A stretch of DNA of 64,000 nucleotides from Dipteronia dyeriana (lineage: Eukaryota; Streptophyta; Magnoliopsida; Sapindales; Sapindaceae), in contig CM065297.1 of NCBI GenBank assembly GCA_032871835.1, forward strand, positions 20,775,098 through 20,839,097, given 5' to 3'. Positions 11,786 to 24,029 of this stretch are shown one piece after another (the first letter of the stretch is position 1; each line of letters opens with the position of its first letter). Both the position numbers and the translations under genes were made by a program. The notes beneath the pieces are model-generated. The model saw only the letters and a list, made by a program, of their open reading frames with translations. It searched no databases and was not told the DNA's origin.

Positions 11786-12304
11786 GTTCACTTAATCCTA
11801 AGTATTAACACTGGTTTTCATATCATTTGATTAATTTGTATGTGCTATATATATTATTGATATATATTAACATACAATTAGATCGAATAATATATCAGTA
11901 TGTTGTACTGATAAATGTGGAACTAAATAATACAAAACTTTGGTCAACCAAAAGACAGTATTATTGTTTGATATCAGTGTTAGATATCAATCGAAATAAA
12001 TTGATTATATTATTATGTAATCCTACGTCAAGTAGTAGCCCTGGTTTATAAATATACATATTATATTTAAAGTGCTAGAATAGTGTTTGATACACTATAT
12101 TTGATATATCAATGATTGATATATTGTTGTACACCAGTATTGATACATATTAACAAACTGATTGTGTTGCATCGGTATTTGAGATTGTTATATATATATA
12201 TATATATATATACACCGGATGTGATAGATCAATGGTTTATATCATTGTATATATGCTGTTAAAAAAAATATTTAATTTGGTTTTCTGTCAGATGACTGTC
12301 TAAT
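11194..12304 (+). other. Copia-1 leader (copy C)
   Basis: Copy of 4100-5210, with the same (TA)n runs and ATCAAT palindromes. No coding signal. Confidence 0.7.
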
Positions 12305-13450
12305 CAAATATGAATCTGAGTGTGCCTCAAGAGACTCTGGTGGTCAACCCAATTGTGGGTCAATTGACAAACCCGATGGTGAACCCTTTTATGGGTTAAA
12401 TGAATACCCTACGGGTGATTTCGTTGTCTCCGGTTTTGGTTCTGATGAACCATATGGAGAAACCAAAGAAATTCAATAGTCTGAATTTCAGGAGATGGCA
12501 AAAAAAAAAGATGTTGCTCTAATTGACCATATTGAATCTTACAAGATTCTTAACTGATGATGCTTCTAAGGCCAACAGTGGCAACGAATTGGATGTGAGA
12601 GATTAAATGGTGATTATTGTCAAAATCAATTGTTTTGAATTTCAAAATTGTAATTATCAATTTCATGATGATTTATTTCAATTATTAATTCCGAATTAAT
12701 TAAAATATTAAATTTTGAATTAAAAACAAAACTGATTTGAATTTAATGTTGCTAATTTTAATGAGAATTAATTTTCATATTAATTCAATTGATCTCCTCC
12801 TGATATTATGGTGGATAAATCAAACGTGAACTCGAGTGTTCCACTAGAGACTCTAAATGATAATCCAAATGTAGGAATAGACACTTTGGGTGTAAACTCT
12901 TTCCTTGTGGGTAAAGTGTCTATTGTGTTGCCAAGTGTGGCAACATCGACTCCGGCCATCAACTCATTCGTGAGAAACATGGTAGAACCGGTGATGAGCC
13001 AGTGTGTGAGTCACATGAACTTTTAGTGGTGGCAACAAAAGATATTGTTTTATTTGACCACACTGAATCTAGTTAGGTTCTTGACTGAAGAAGCTCATAA
13101 ACCTAATAGTGGTGAAGGGTGAGATGTTCAGGTATGGAATGTTACTGATGCATGGAACCATTCAGATTTTTTGTGCCGAAACTACATACTGAACGGGCTG
13201 TCAAATTCAATGTATAGTGTATATTCTTCAAAGAAAACTAGTCAAAGAACTGTTGAAGTCGTTCCAGAAATACAAGACTAAGGATTCTAGATCCAAAAGG
13301 TTTGTTGTAGACTGGTTTCTTGATTACAAGATGAGGGACTCCAAGATAGTTATGAGTCAAGGCCAAAAGCATCAAGTGATTCTGCATAAGATTCATGCCG
13401 AAGGGATGACCCTAAGTGAAAAATTCTAGTGGCTGCTATCACTAAGAAGC
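12305..13450 (+). pseudogene. Copia-1 gag, broken (copy C)
   Basis: Copy of 5211-6356, with the same duplicated 5' part and the same abrupt end. Confidence 0.82.
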
Positions 13451-14154
13451 AACCGAGGTGGTGAGTATGAAGCACCATTTGGTGAATTATGTGCATAACA
13501 TGGAATCATACATTAAACCACTGCACCGTATTAACAAAACCGATTTTCTGAACGGAAAGATCATTCCTTGAAAGAAATGATGAATGAAATGATGAATGCA
13601 ATGATGATATGTTCTAGATTGCCTCAGAACATGTGGGGTGAAGCTATATTGTCTAGCAATTACCTTTTAAATAAGGTACTTAGAAAGTAGACAAGACCTG
13701 ATATGGGCTATGGAAAGGAAGAAAGTCTTCCTAAAAATTCTTACGAATGAGGGGTTGCCTCGTCATAGTGGTCGTACCTACACAATAGGTCCGAAAACTG
13801 TTGATTGCATCTTCATTGGATATGTACATAATAGTAGTGCTTATCAATTTTGGTGTGTAAATCTGACCTCCCAGATATACACAAAAACACAATAATCGAA
13901 TCTAGAAATGCATCGTTCTTTGAACATATATTCCAAGTAAATCCAATGGTGAAGCAAGTTCGTCAAAACGAACACATGCTGAAACTTGTGAGGACCAAGA
14001 ACAAGAAGTTGAGGATGAACCTAGACGTAGCAAAAGAGCTAGGGTAGAAACATCTTTTAGTCCAGATTTTCTAACCTATTTGCTAGAAGGTGAACCTCAA
14101 ACCTTTAAAGAAGTGGTGAGCTCTTCAGAATGACTCTTGTGGAAAGAGGATATC
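13451..14154 (+). pseudogene. Copia-1 integrase remnant (copy C)
   Basis: Copy of 6357-7060, starting at RGGEYEAP. Confidence 0.82.
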
Positions 14155-15575
14155 AAGAGCGAAATTGATTCCATACTCTAAAATAATACTTGGGAATAAG
14201 TGGACCTTCCTCCGGGATGTAAACCACTAGAGTCCAAATGGATTTTCAAGAGAAAAATGAAAGTGGATGGATCAATTGATAAGTATAAGGCTAGACATGT
14301 AATTAAAGGTTACAATCAACGAGAAGACCTAGATTACTTTGATACGTATTCTCTTGTGATGAGAATAAACTCCATTAGGATTATACTTGCAATCACAGCT
14401 TTACAAAATCTTGAAGTACATCAAATGGATGTGAAAACAACTTTCTTGAATGGAGAACTAGATGAAGAGATGTACATAGAACAAACTGAGGATTTTTCAG
14501 CTCCAGAGCAAGGGGAGAAAGTCTATAAGTTGGTAAAGTTTTTATATGGTCTAAAGCAAACACCAAAACAATAGCATGAGAAATTTGATAAAGATATAAT
14601 GTCAAATGGTTTTAAAATCAACGAATGTGACAAATGTGTTTATATCAAAGACACCGAAAATGGATATGTCATTTTGTGTCTTTACGTTGATGGCATGCTA
14701 ATTGTTGGTAGTGATGATAAAATGATCAAATCTACCAAGAATATGTTGACATTAAGATTTGATATGAAAAATTTGGGACCAGCTGATGTAATGTTGGGAA
14801 TTAAAATCTCAAGGACATTGAACATATTCATTCTAAGTGAGTCACACTATGTTGACATGATTTTTGAAAAAATCATCAAAAATGATTTTGGAATATACAG
14901 AACACCAGTAAATACAAATCTACACCTATCTAAGAATAAAGTTGAGAGCGTCTCTCAATTAGAATATTCTATAGTGATAGGAAGTCTGATGTACTTTACA
15001 AGTTGTACAAGACCAGACATAGCTAATGCAGTCAGCAAATTAAGTAGATATACGAGTAATCTAAGAATTGATCACTAGAAAGAAATAGTAAGAGTACTGA
15101 AGTACTTGTGATAAACTCGTAATTATGGACTGCATTGTAGCAGATATCCTACAGTCCTAGAAAGGATACACTGATGCAAATTGGATATCTGATATGAACG
15201 ATTCAAAATCCACTAGTGGGTATGTATTCACACTAACAGGTACGGCTGTATATTGGAAATCCTCCAAACATACATGTATAGTCATATCCACCATGGAATA
15301 TGAGTTTATCGCTTTAGATAAATATGGCGAGGAGGCTGAAAGGCTACGTCAATTCTTAAAGGATATTCTAAGATGGCTAAAACATGTGCTAGCGATTTGC
15401 ATCCATTGTGATAGTCAATCAACTATAGGAAGAGACATAACAACATGTATAATGGGAAGTTTAGACGTATACGTCAAAGATATAATATAATAACATTATG
15501 GATCTGCTAACCAAAGGTTAAATCGATAATTAGTTAAGACATCTTCGAGGGGAATGAGACTAAAACTCATGAAAT
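14155..15575 (+). pseudogene. Copia-1 RT/RNase H, broken (copy C)
   Basis: Copy of 7061-8481. The YVDG codon is at 14692-14694. Confidence 0.93.
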
Positions 15576-16168
15576 AAAAAGTCGATACAATGGAAACTCA
15601 ACCTAGTTGACTGGAGATCCTAAGATCTAGGTGCAATGAGACAACCAAGTTATAAGACTTAGTTGGATCATTGTGGGGGGTACCCTACAATCCATTCCTA
15701 TGATGAAACAGTAATGCATGTAGGGAAAAGGTTAAACTATATTTTTAATGATTATTGTGCAACAGAATTCCATGCATTAGAAATCTGAGCAGAGTAATAA
15801 GGGTTACTCTTAATTGAGAAATCACCTATGTGAGAGAGAAGTGAGGTCGCTTCTAAAAAAGAATAGTGAAGGCTATATTCTTCAATTACTCTCATAGAAC
15901 CAGGTGCATGTTCATGGCCAAAATGAACATAACAATGAGAACCAAATTGGGTATGGAAGATGCATGTGTGAGGTGTGCTATCGTTTACATAAAACAGCAA
16001 AACAGTTCAAAGATATCACATGTACTGATCAACCAATAAAGTAAGCATCCCTTTGCAAGGGAAGGTTCAAAGGGTAACACCTACCTATCCTATATAGGTT
16101 TCGACTATTTGAACTTACCAAAAGTCATCTCTCGTGTCTCCTAGGTCAATTTCATTCATGTGGGGGAT
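15576..16168 (+). other. Copia-1 3' noncoding and polypurine tract (copy C)
   Basis: Copy of 1388-1980. The purine-rich tgtgggggat at about 16159-16168 abuts the 3' LTR. Confidence 0.75.
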
Positions 16169-17215
16169 TGTTGGAAAATTTATGATAAACAAGCATTTTG
16201 AGAGCATTATATGAGTATGATAGGCTTCATAAAAATGACAGATCAATATATATTCGAATTTTCCTTCGTGAGAGCTTCGAAGTGGTATACTCAAACTCAC
16301 AAATCGATTAATTGGTGAATGAGAAATTGAGTCTTAAAGTGAGCCCATTGTGTAGGGAAAAATGTGCATCCCATATTGGTTGGGTAAACCACTTATATGT
16401 AGTATATAAGTAGTTGTATGATAGTAGCTTATAAACATGTGTGGGCACGTCCTGCGTACACGAATGCCGCTTCGGTTAGACCGTTAGAGTACAATCGAAT
16501 TTTTGTTACTATTCTAAATTTAATTTTTCCTAAATCAGTTTATTAATGAGGAAAGAATTAATTATTTTCCCTAAGTCAGACGGTTTTAAATGAATGAGAA
16601 GGAAAAAAATGTAATTTCCGTTTTGGTTAAGGAAATTAAGAAAATAGTTGATTTTCGTTTTGGATTTCGATACTTACTTGATCACTAAGTAATCAGAATT
16701 AATGATCAATTTTGGATTCTGATACTTACTTCATCACTAAGTGATCAGAATCAATGATCAATCAGAAATAAATCTTTTAGAAGATTATTCTTTAATTAAA
16801 TTTCCTTTATCATTTAAAACGTAGTTATCAAGTAATTTTCAAATCAATCTCTTTTGATTTCGACTATATAAGAAACCCTAGTCTACACTACAAATACTCA
16901 TTCTTAGAATCATGAAATTAAAAAGAGCAATAGTTATTCCTCTCTTCTCCTTCTTCTCCTTCTTCTCCTTCTTCTCTTTCTGTGCTTGGTGAGTTTGAAC
17001 CTAATTTGAGTTCGCTGAGGGTGGTTGTGCTTCCCACTTCCACTGTTAAATCATTGTATCCTGAGAGACAATCGCTATACACATACGGTGTTATATACGG
17101 TGAAATTGTCATAAGGACACCATGTGAAACACGAGCCTCGATTTCTCTAATCATTTATTTTTGTTTTTTACTTTCTACAGATTCGAACCAGATTATTTTT
17201 TATTTACAAACAACA
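16169..17215 (+). repeat. Copia-1 3' LTR (complete)
   Basis: TGTTGG...CAACA, 1047 bp. Differences from the 5' LTR include a short insertion after the gggtaaacc motif, extra cttctc units in the CT-rich leader and many point changes. TATA box TATATAA at 16865-16871. The palindromic tandem units are retained, the first one decayed. Confidence 0.93.
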
Positions 17216-17220
17216 AGAAG
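17216..17220. repeat. Target site duplication agaag (right)
   Basis: Matches 3077-3081. After removing one copy, the flanks join into a continuous host repeat (see 17256-17424). Confidence 0.88.
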
Positions 17221-17255
17221 TAACGGTTACACGATATGCGAAATGAAGTGTAACA

Positions 17256-17424
17256 TTTCTCTATAAAAACCACCTAAAATCTCTCATTTTCTTAACACTA
17301 TCTTTCTGTCAATCCTTTTTTTTATTCCTTTTACTCAAATAATTGTTTGATCAACTTCTTACCTAATTGCTTGAAGGAATGCGAGAAGTAACAGTTATAC
17401 CATATGCGAAATTAAGTATAACAT
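17256..17424 (+). promoter_or_regulatory. Host promoter-like module, second tandem copy
   Basis: This 169-bp segment with TATAAAAA at 17262-17269 closely repeats the host sequence 2941-3081 plus 17221-17255, which the Copia-1 insertion split. A shorter relative lies at 24030-24110. After the TATA box come a T-rich leader and an atgcgagaagtaac motif in both copies. The TATA and leader suggest a transcription start, but no product is proven. Confidence 0.45.
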
Positions 17425-17528
17425 CAACTGCTTTAACATGAACTTCGACACTTAGTATATGAGTACTCTAATTAATTCATATATAGTAGAGAATCCTGAT
17501 TTTGATATTTTCTTTTCATAAACCAAAC

Positions 17529-17729
17529 ATGTATATATTTATTATTGTTGCTACAATTGTGTTTGTTTGTCGTTGTACAGCCAAACCACACAAGGCCCCA
17601 TGCCCAGTCCAAGTAGAAACCCAGAGCAACAGAGGCACACATGTGATAGGAAGTTGCATAAATGAACTATTTTCAAATGGATCGATGGAAATTTCCTTTG
17701 TATTTCTTTTTTTATATTTTGTATTCTAA
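17529..17729 (+). CDS. Hypothetical small peptide, signal-peptide-like start
   Basis: From an ATG at 17529 this frame gives about 66 residues. It starts with a hydrophobic run (MYIFIIVATIVFVCRC), then a polar part with spaced cysteines (KPHKAPCPVQVETQ, HVIGSCINELF) and a hydrophobic tail. The segment 17580-17675 is much richer in C and G than its surroundings and follows a pyrimidine-rich stretch ending in acag, so it may instead be the 3' exon of a spliced transcript read in another frame. It lies about 260 bp downstream of a TATA-like box. I do not recognise the family; it could be chance. Confidence 0.22.
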   Translation: MYIFIIVATIVFVCRCTAKPHKAPCPVQVETQSNRGTHVIGSCINELFSNGSMEISFVFLFLYFVF

Positions 17730-17745
17730 CACTATAATTTTTCAA

Positions 17746-18648
17746 GTTTCTTCATTGAAATATATTTAATTATCTATAAAGTTGTACTTTGTCCATATAA
17801 CAATTATTATTATTTGTGTGTATATGTGAGTTTATTCTTTGAAATATATTTATGTTAGTTGTTTGATATTGAGATTATGATTTTCTCAAAAAAGTCTCTA
17901 AGAAAATAAATGATAAAAGCAGACCCTCATAGCGTCACGTGTTGTCATGATGGAACTTTAACTTTAAATGCGTTAGAAACCGGATAAATATGCGGTTTGG
18001 TGTAATTGACTCCTTAATTTAATATAAAATTAAACATATTCTTAGTAATAAATGTTGTTTTCGGTATTCTTCCGATTAAACATAACTTTAGCCATTAATT
18101 AGGTTTTTTTAAAAAAAAAAAACTTAACCATTAATGAGATGTTTTGGACTTTTTGATTTTACTATTATTAGTATTATTATTCTTATCATTATATATAATG
18201 AACCATGACATTTTTATAGTTCTTAATTTAATATAAAATTAAATATGTTATTATTAATAAATATTTTTTAATGGAATAATTGTTTTTCTTTTTGTATTCT
18301 TCCCAAATCAATAGTCAATTAATGGACAATCTCATAAATTACAAATTTAGTAGCAATCCCATAATTAATGGGATAACAAAAAGAAATTTACAAAAAAAAA
18401 AGTAAAAACTTGTCATTCTATTTTCCTCACTTTTAATTTCTTTTAAATGGGATGTATTAATTTTTTACATTAACAATTAAAAAATACACTAATATTCATT
18501 AATTAAATTAGTTAATAATTTTTTAAATGCAAAATCAAATTATATATATATTAAGATCTCCAAAATATGAATAGACGTAATAATTAATTGAAATTTTGTA
18601 TTGTGTGGGAATGTTTTGATAATAAATCACAAATCAATCTTATAAATA
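17746..18648. other. Host AT-rich DNA including repeat R1 copy 1
   Basis: No gene seen. A copy of host repeat R1 lies at about 17979-18375, preceded by a gcgtcacgtgttg motif that recurs near 23529 and 27190. The end (18300-18375) matches the dispersed cataattaatgggat family found across the window. Confidence 0.6.
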
Positions 18649-19320
18649 ACAAATTAAGAAGCAATCACATAATTAAACCCTTCCATGTTGGGATCTTTTG
18701 TTAAAAAGCATTAATTTCAATCAATATTAACAAAACCGGATGAATACACACTCTGGCCTAATTGACTCCTTCATTTAATATAAAATTAAATATATTCTTA
18801 TTAATAAATATTTTTCTTTTGGTATTCTTCCGATTAAACATAGCTTTAGCCATTAATTTTTTTTTTTTTAACTTAACCATTAATGAGTTGTTTTGGACTT
18901 TTGACTTTTATTATTATTAGTATTTTTATTCATATCAATATATATATAATGAACATGGACATTTTTATACTCCTTAATTTAATATAAAATTAAATATATT
19001 ATTATTAATAAATGTTTTTAATAGAATAATAGTTTTTTTTTTTGTATTCTTCGCAAATCAAAAGTCAATTAAAAGACAATCTTATAACTCACAAATTAAA
19101 AAGTAATCACATAATTATTGGAAATGATGGGTCATTGTAATTGTTTTAGGTTTATTTGATTCATTGAGTTAGTTGTGTGTTGGTGGGATATAATATTTTT
19201 AATTTGAGAAACTAATGGGTTGATTTTGATATTTTATGATATTGAGATCTATGATTTGTTCATGAAATGATTGATGGGTCATTATTTTGTTTTTCTATTT
19301 TCATTTTTGTCCAAAGTTGG
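18649..19320. repeat. Host dispersed repeat R1, copy 2
   Basis: About 670 bp, collinear with 27160-27840. The middle part also matches 17979-18375. Shared blocks include attgactcctt, gtattcttccgattaaacat, ttttggactttt and gatattgagatctatgattt. No coding capacity and no clear termini; the repeat type is unknown. Confidence 0.75.
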
Positions 19321-20190
19321 GAAGTTGGTGATTGAAAATTTGAAGTGTAACACAATGCTATTAATGAGTTATTTTGATACATTATTTGTTCATATCTTAT
19401 TGTTTTGTTTGGTGTAGTGATGACTTTATATATATGGAATAAGAAGCTACTATAGTTAAATCTAGGTGCAATTCATTCTTGAAACAAGCCTTCTTTTTTT
19501 TTTTCTTTTTTATGGATTGCTTGATTTGTATTAAAATTTTCAAAAATGTAAGAGAAAACAAATGTTACTATATGTTATTTTACAAACTATTCTTCTTAAT
19601 GATAATTTTGTCAAGATTACACTGTGATTTTTTTTCTAGGTGACTATTAATTAATTGATTAATTATATTTACTAATTAATTAATTGAAAATACGAAGAGG
19701 TTGGTGAATTAAAAAACCTATTAGTTTCTTTTATTGAAAAATATAACAGGACATCTTCATCATTTAATTAATCAATTTTCATTATGATTTTAGAAAACAT
19801 GATTAATTAATTAATTAATCATATTTTGTTATTTTTATTATATAAGGGCATCATTTTTTGGCTCCCGATTCACCAAGTTCATTCGATCATAAAAATTTAT
19901 CACAAAAGATATAGGGTTTATCATTTGATATTCCAAGTATATTATCCCATGAGTGGGTTCATCCGGTGAAATTTTTAGTCAGTTAACTTCAAACGTAAGA
20001 TTATATCTATTACATTATATCGATAATTTACTAAGTAGTTTACATCATAATAAGTAATGAAATGATCAAAATTTTCACAAAAACGGGTTGAAAATATTGA
20101 TATAAGGGGCACTTAAAGAAATTAGAAATCGAAAACAAAAATAGGAAAATATTAACAAATCTTAAAACATAAATCCGATGGTGATTGTTT
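19321..20190. other. Host AT-rich DNA
   Basis: I see no gene. Runs of ttaattaatt palindromes occur near 19650-19690 and 19800-19822. Confidence 0.6.
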
Positions 20191-21080
20191 TATATTATAT
20201 CATACTCGCACATCGTGTGAGCTACAATATTTAATAATATCATTTTTTTCTACTTTTGGTATGGTTGCGACATGTGGCAATCATAAATGTTTTTTATTTT
20301 TTATTTTTTTTAATATATTATATATCATATACAATAATATAATAATTGTATTTTTCCTACTTTTGATATGGTTGCGAAACGTAATGATCATAAATGTTTT
20401 TAACTTTTTTATTTTTTAATATATAATCATATCATATGTATCATATATAATAATAATAATAATAATATACTTTTTTTTCTATTTTTGATATAATTACAAT
20501 ACGTGACAACCATAAATATTATTAAATTTTTCATTTAAAAAAAATTAGCATATCATATATACTAGCAATCGTAAATCACACGCATATATATATATAATAA
20601 TATAGTAATAATAAAATTTCCTATATTTGATGTGGTTGAGACACATGGTAATCATAAATGATGCTTACAAAATAATAATAAAATCATATATAATAATCAT
20701 ATATCATACAAATATCATATAATATATAATAATATAATAATAAATTTTTTCTACTTTTGATGTGATTACGACACGTGATAATTGTATATATTAATAATAT
20801 TTTAAAAATCATATATCATATATAATTATATAATATAGCCTTTTTGAATCGGAATCTGACACGTGACATCTTAATTAATGTTTACAAAATAATAATAAAA
20901 TCATATATAATAATCATCGTACAATATAATCATATATATATGATATGATATAATCGTAACCATGTGGCAACTTAATAAATGTCATATTTATATGGTATGA
21001 TATGATATAACAGTCTTTTTTAATCCAAGTCGTCATGTAGCAACTTAATAAATGACATGCTTATATGATATGATATAATC
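20191..21080. repeat. Degenerate array with ACGTG/CATGTG cores
   Basis: About eight diverged units spaced roughly 80-140 bp share a ctacttttgatatggttgcg block, then acatgtggcaa or acacgtgataa, then cataaatg. Units are near 20250, 20358, 20480, 20611, 20751, 20847, 20950 and 21025. Another unit lies in the Copia-1 host flank near 2698. It starts with cgcacatcgtgtgagc near 20206. No ORF. Confidence 0.7.
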
Positions 21081-22140
21081 ATATTATACTATAATAATGT
21101 CTTATAAAATAATATAGATTTTTAAAATTACTAATCAGTTGTAATATATTTTATAGCTAAAGAGATATAGGACTATTGAAAATGCATGCAAAGTTTTGTT
21201 TTAATTATTATTAAACCACAAATAAAGTATTATTATAAACAACTATATTTATAATTAATTGTCGTATTTTAAAACCAATATAATATAGGACCATTGGAAA
21301 TATATGAAGAGTTTTGTTTTAATTTTTATTAAACAACCGATAATAACCATTATAGATATAATTTAATCTAATTAATTTCAAATTAATAATGTAACTATTT
21401 ATCAAGTGTGTATTTGACTTTTGACTTTCCCATTTCATTTCAATTAGATTATTTGTGTCATTCATTTTAAACCCATTTCATATAATTCTTCCTCCATCTT
21501 TTGGTTTATTTCTCACCAAATCATTGTAAGGTCTTGAGTTTTGATCCTTCATTACAGGTTGCTTCTTCGTCATGTTTAAATATCTCTGGTACAAACCTTT
21601 TTTTTTTTGTAATCTTTTATTAGCCCTTTTTTTTAATCTTTTATGTTTCTACTATATATATTTTTACAATTGTAAATTGTTTATTTTACATGGTTTTTAA
21701 ATTCAATTCAGGCATTTCATTTGTTTATACATGTGAAGAATCGATACTTTATCATTTGTTTATCGATATATATATCAGTTTAGTTTCATTTATAATATTA
21801 TTTTAATATATTTTCTATGTATCGCTAATTCAGATTTATTTCTCATTGGTAAAATCTTTATGAGATTTCTAAGGTTTCTAATACAACAATTGACATTACT
21901 ACTTAAAGGTACATTGTTCAAACCTTAATTATGAATGTGAATTCTCTCTCTTATATATATATATATATATAAAAGACATCATTTAGAATTCATTCTTTGC
22001 TTTAATTTGTACCGATTTATTTATATGCTACTTATTTAGTTTAAGTGTTTTTTTTTTTTTTTTAGATTTTCATTAGGTTTTAAGTGCATTACCATCATCA
22101 TTACACACATACACACACACATATATATATATAAGTCTAA
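21081..22140. other. Host AT-rich DNA with a ~107-bp tandem duplication
   Basis: Segments starting near 21165 and 21275 share ataggaccattggaaat and gagttttgttttaatt in order, a diverged tandem duplication. Short (TA)n and (CA)n runs occur near 21955 and 22105. No gene seen. Confidence 0.55.
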
Positions 22141-22149
22141 TATCTTTTT

Positions 22150-22860
22150 TGCCCTTACAACAAAAATAATTATTTTTATCAATTGATTAAATAAAATTAA
22201 TAAAATCATCAAAATTTAAAAAAAAATTGTCAAAAACGTAATCGGAAAAATAAAATTTATATTAAAAAAACAAGTAATCAGATTTAAAATAAACCGTAAA
22301 AATGTAATCAGTAAATTTTAAAATGTGCAAAATAAAAATAATCAAAAATTAATAAAATATAGTGAAAATGTTTTAAAATACAGGAAAAAAAATACTAAAA
22401 TAATGAATCTGGAAAAAAAATATATAATCTGTTAATGAAAACAAAATTGGAAAAAGAATGCAATCGAAAAGTTAAAAAAATCTAGTAAAAACAAAATCAA
22501 AAAATTTAAAAATGTGGAAAAAAATAATAATCTTATAGTTTCAAAATTTGAGAAAAAGTAATAAATTTAAAAAATATGGAAAAAAGTTACCAGTTATTAA
22601 AAACAAATTTGGAATTGAAAAATATGGGGAAAAAAGTAATCTGAAAATTTTATAAGTCTAGAAAAAAGGAAATCAGTTGATAAAAATAAATAAGGAACAA
22701 AAAAAAGTAATCACAGAGTTAAAAAATATAGGAAATACTTAACCAGAAATGTGGGAAAAATAATAATCAGAGTTTAAAATTTTGGGAAAAGAAAAGTAAT
22801 AATTTAAAAACATATATAGAAAGTAGTAATCAGAATCTGGAAAAAATATGTAATTATTAA
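22150..22860. repeat. Purine-rich degenerate short repeats
   Basis: The plus strand is dominated by A and G. Loose units of about 35-45 bp follow the pattern aatatggaaaaaagtaatcag, with the elements ggaaaaa, gtaatca and ttaaaaa recurring many times. No ORF or known element is recognisable. Confidence 0.65.
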
Positions 22861-23459
22861 TTTTTGTTAAATAAAATACTTTAATATAATTTATGTGGTA
22901 ATACAATATCATATATTATATTATTGTTTTAGGCTTTTAGCTAAAAAGTTAAAGAGTCACGGGATTTTTAATTACATTCTTATTAATAGCTAATTAATGT
23001 AATATATTTTTTTGGATAAATAGTAAAGAGCCACAACATTCATAATTATGGTAACAATCTGAAAAAAAATAAAAATAAAGTAATCATATCAATAATTAAA
23101 AAAAATCGCTCAATCAAAAATGGTTTGCTAGCTTATTTTTTTTATTCCTTTAATTTTTAAATTAAACTTGGATCATTTTATTTTAATTGCAAGGTAATAT
23201 TATATGCAATGGTATATACTTTAAGAATATGAAATATTGTTAGAATTGGGCATTTCTTCCGCCTTACCACCTTACAACAAATGGACACTTATTGAAGTTA
23301 GCATTACATAACGACAATTCTATCCCATATGACAATAATATGGTGACTAAATTAATAATAAGTATATGCTCATTATGTCTCAACATATTCATTTCTAAAC
23401 CGTTGGTATTCAAACACAATGTATTTTAAATATTTTTTATAAATAAAGTCTTAATTTTT
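22861..23459. other. Host AT-rich DNA
   Basis: No gene or clear repeat boundary seen. A short less AT-rich patch lies near 23250-23345. Confidence 0.5.
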
Positions 23460-23502
23460 TTTATAAATAAAGTCTGTGCAACTGTCGGGTTGGCCAACTA
23501 GT
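23460..23502 (+). mobile_element. Possible Helitron 3' terminus
   Basis: The perfect palindrome GTTGGCCAAC (23490-23499) overlaps the CTAG at 23498-23501, which is followed by T. Plant Helitrons end in CTRR preceded by a hairpin and insert before T. I found no helicase or Rep sequence and cannot fix a 5' end; cgcacatcgtgtgagc near 20206 might lie just inside it. Weak evidence. Confidence 0.2.
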
Positions 23503-23807
23503 ACATATATAAAAGCTGATCCTCACAGCGTCACGTGTCGCCGTGTTGGACTTAAATGCCATATATTCATTCATTTATATATATATATATATAATTTATC
23601 AGTGCGTTTGATGTAAATCATTATATTTACATACTTTGACTCAACGTGTAGGATGCACTTATCAAAGATTCTCCATAAACATTGGTCTACATGCAACGCA
23701 CTAATGTAAATCATATCAGTACGTACTGAGAAGAAAATGACTATATATATATATATATAATTGAGCAATTATTTTTTTTAATTTAATCATTAATTAATTG
23801 TTTTGTC

Positions 23808-23847
<40 letters not shown>

Positions 23848-24029
23848 GTCCTTAATTTCAATATTTTAAGTCTTGCATTTATATCATTAACATTTTCATA
23901 ATTTAAATTAGAAATAATGATCAATAATAAAATACCAAAACCCCTATCATATTCTTTTTTAAATCAGACTTTAAATTTTGTCAATTAAACCATCTAATCA
24001 TAATATATCTAGCTATCACAATCTTTACT
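23503..24029. other. Host AT-rich DNA with (TAT)13
   Basis: A gcgtcacgtgtcgcc motif near 23528-23542 recurs near 17934 and 27190. A perfect (TAT)n microsatellite runs 23808-23846. No gene seen. Confidence 0.6.

Larger units (their letters stand above)
1..16295. repeat. 7094-bp tandem array (2.3 units visible)
   Basis: Base 1 matches base 7095 and base 14189, and the sequence repeats with a constant offset of 7094 bp. Units are 1-7094, 7095-14188 and a partial 14189-16295; I saw no difference between them on reading. Each unit contains host flank (974 bp), a full LTR (1018 bp), a Copia internal region (4975 bp) and 127 bp of the following LTR, which add up to exactly 7094. The third unit leaves the repeat at 16296, where it continues into the rest of the 3' LTR while the earlier units switch to host DNA. 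The array may extend left of the window. Confidence 0.95.
10176..17215 (+). mobile_element. Copia-1, copy C (both LTRs complete)
   Basis: 5' LTR 10176-11193, internal region 11194-16168, full 3' LTR 16169-17215. Only this copy retains a complete 3' LTR and the right target duplication, so it marks the original right boundary of the insertion. It has the same gag-integrase deletion and RT defects as copy B. Confidence 0.93.

Noticed and set aside
23571..23768. Minus-strand frame rich in Ile/Tyr
   Set aside because: Produced by (TA)n runs at both ends; no gene-like features in between.
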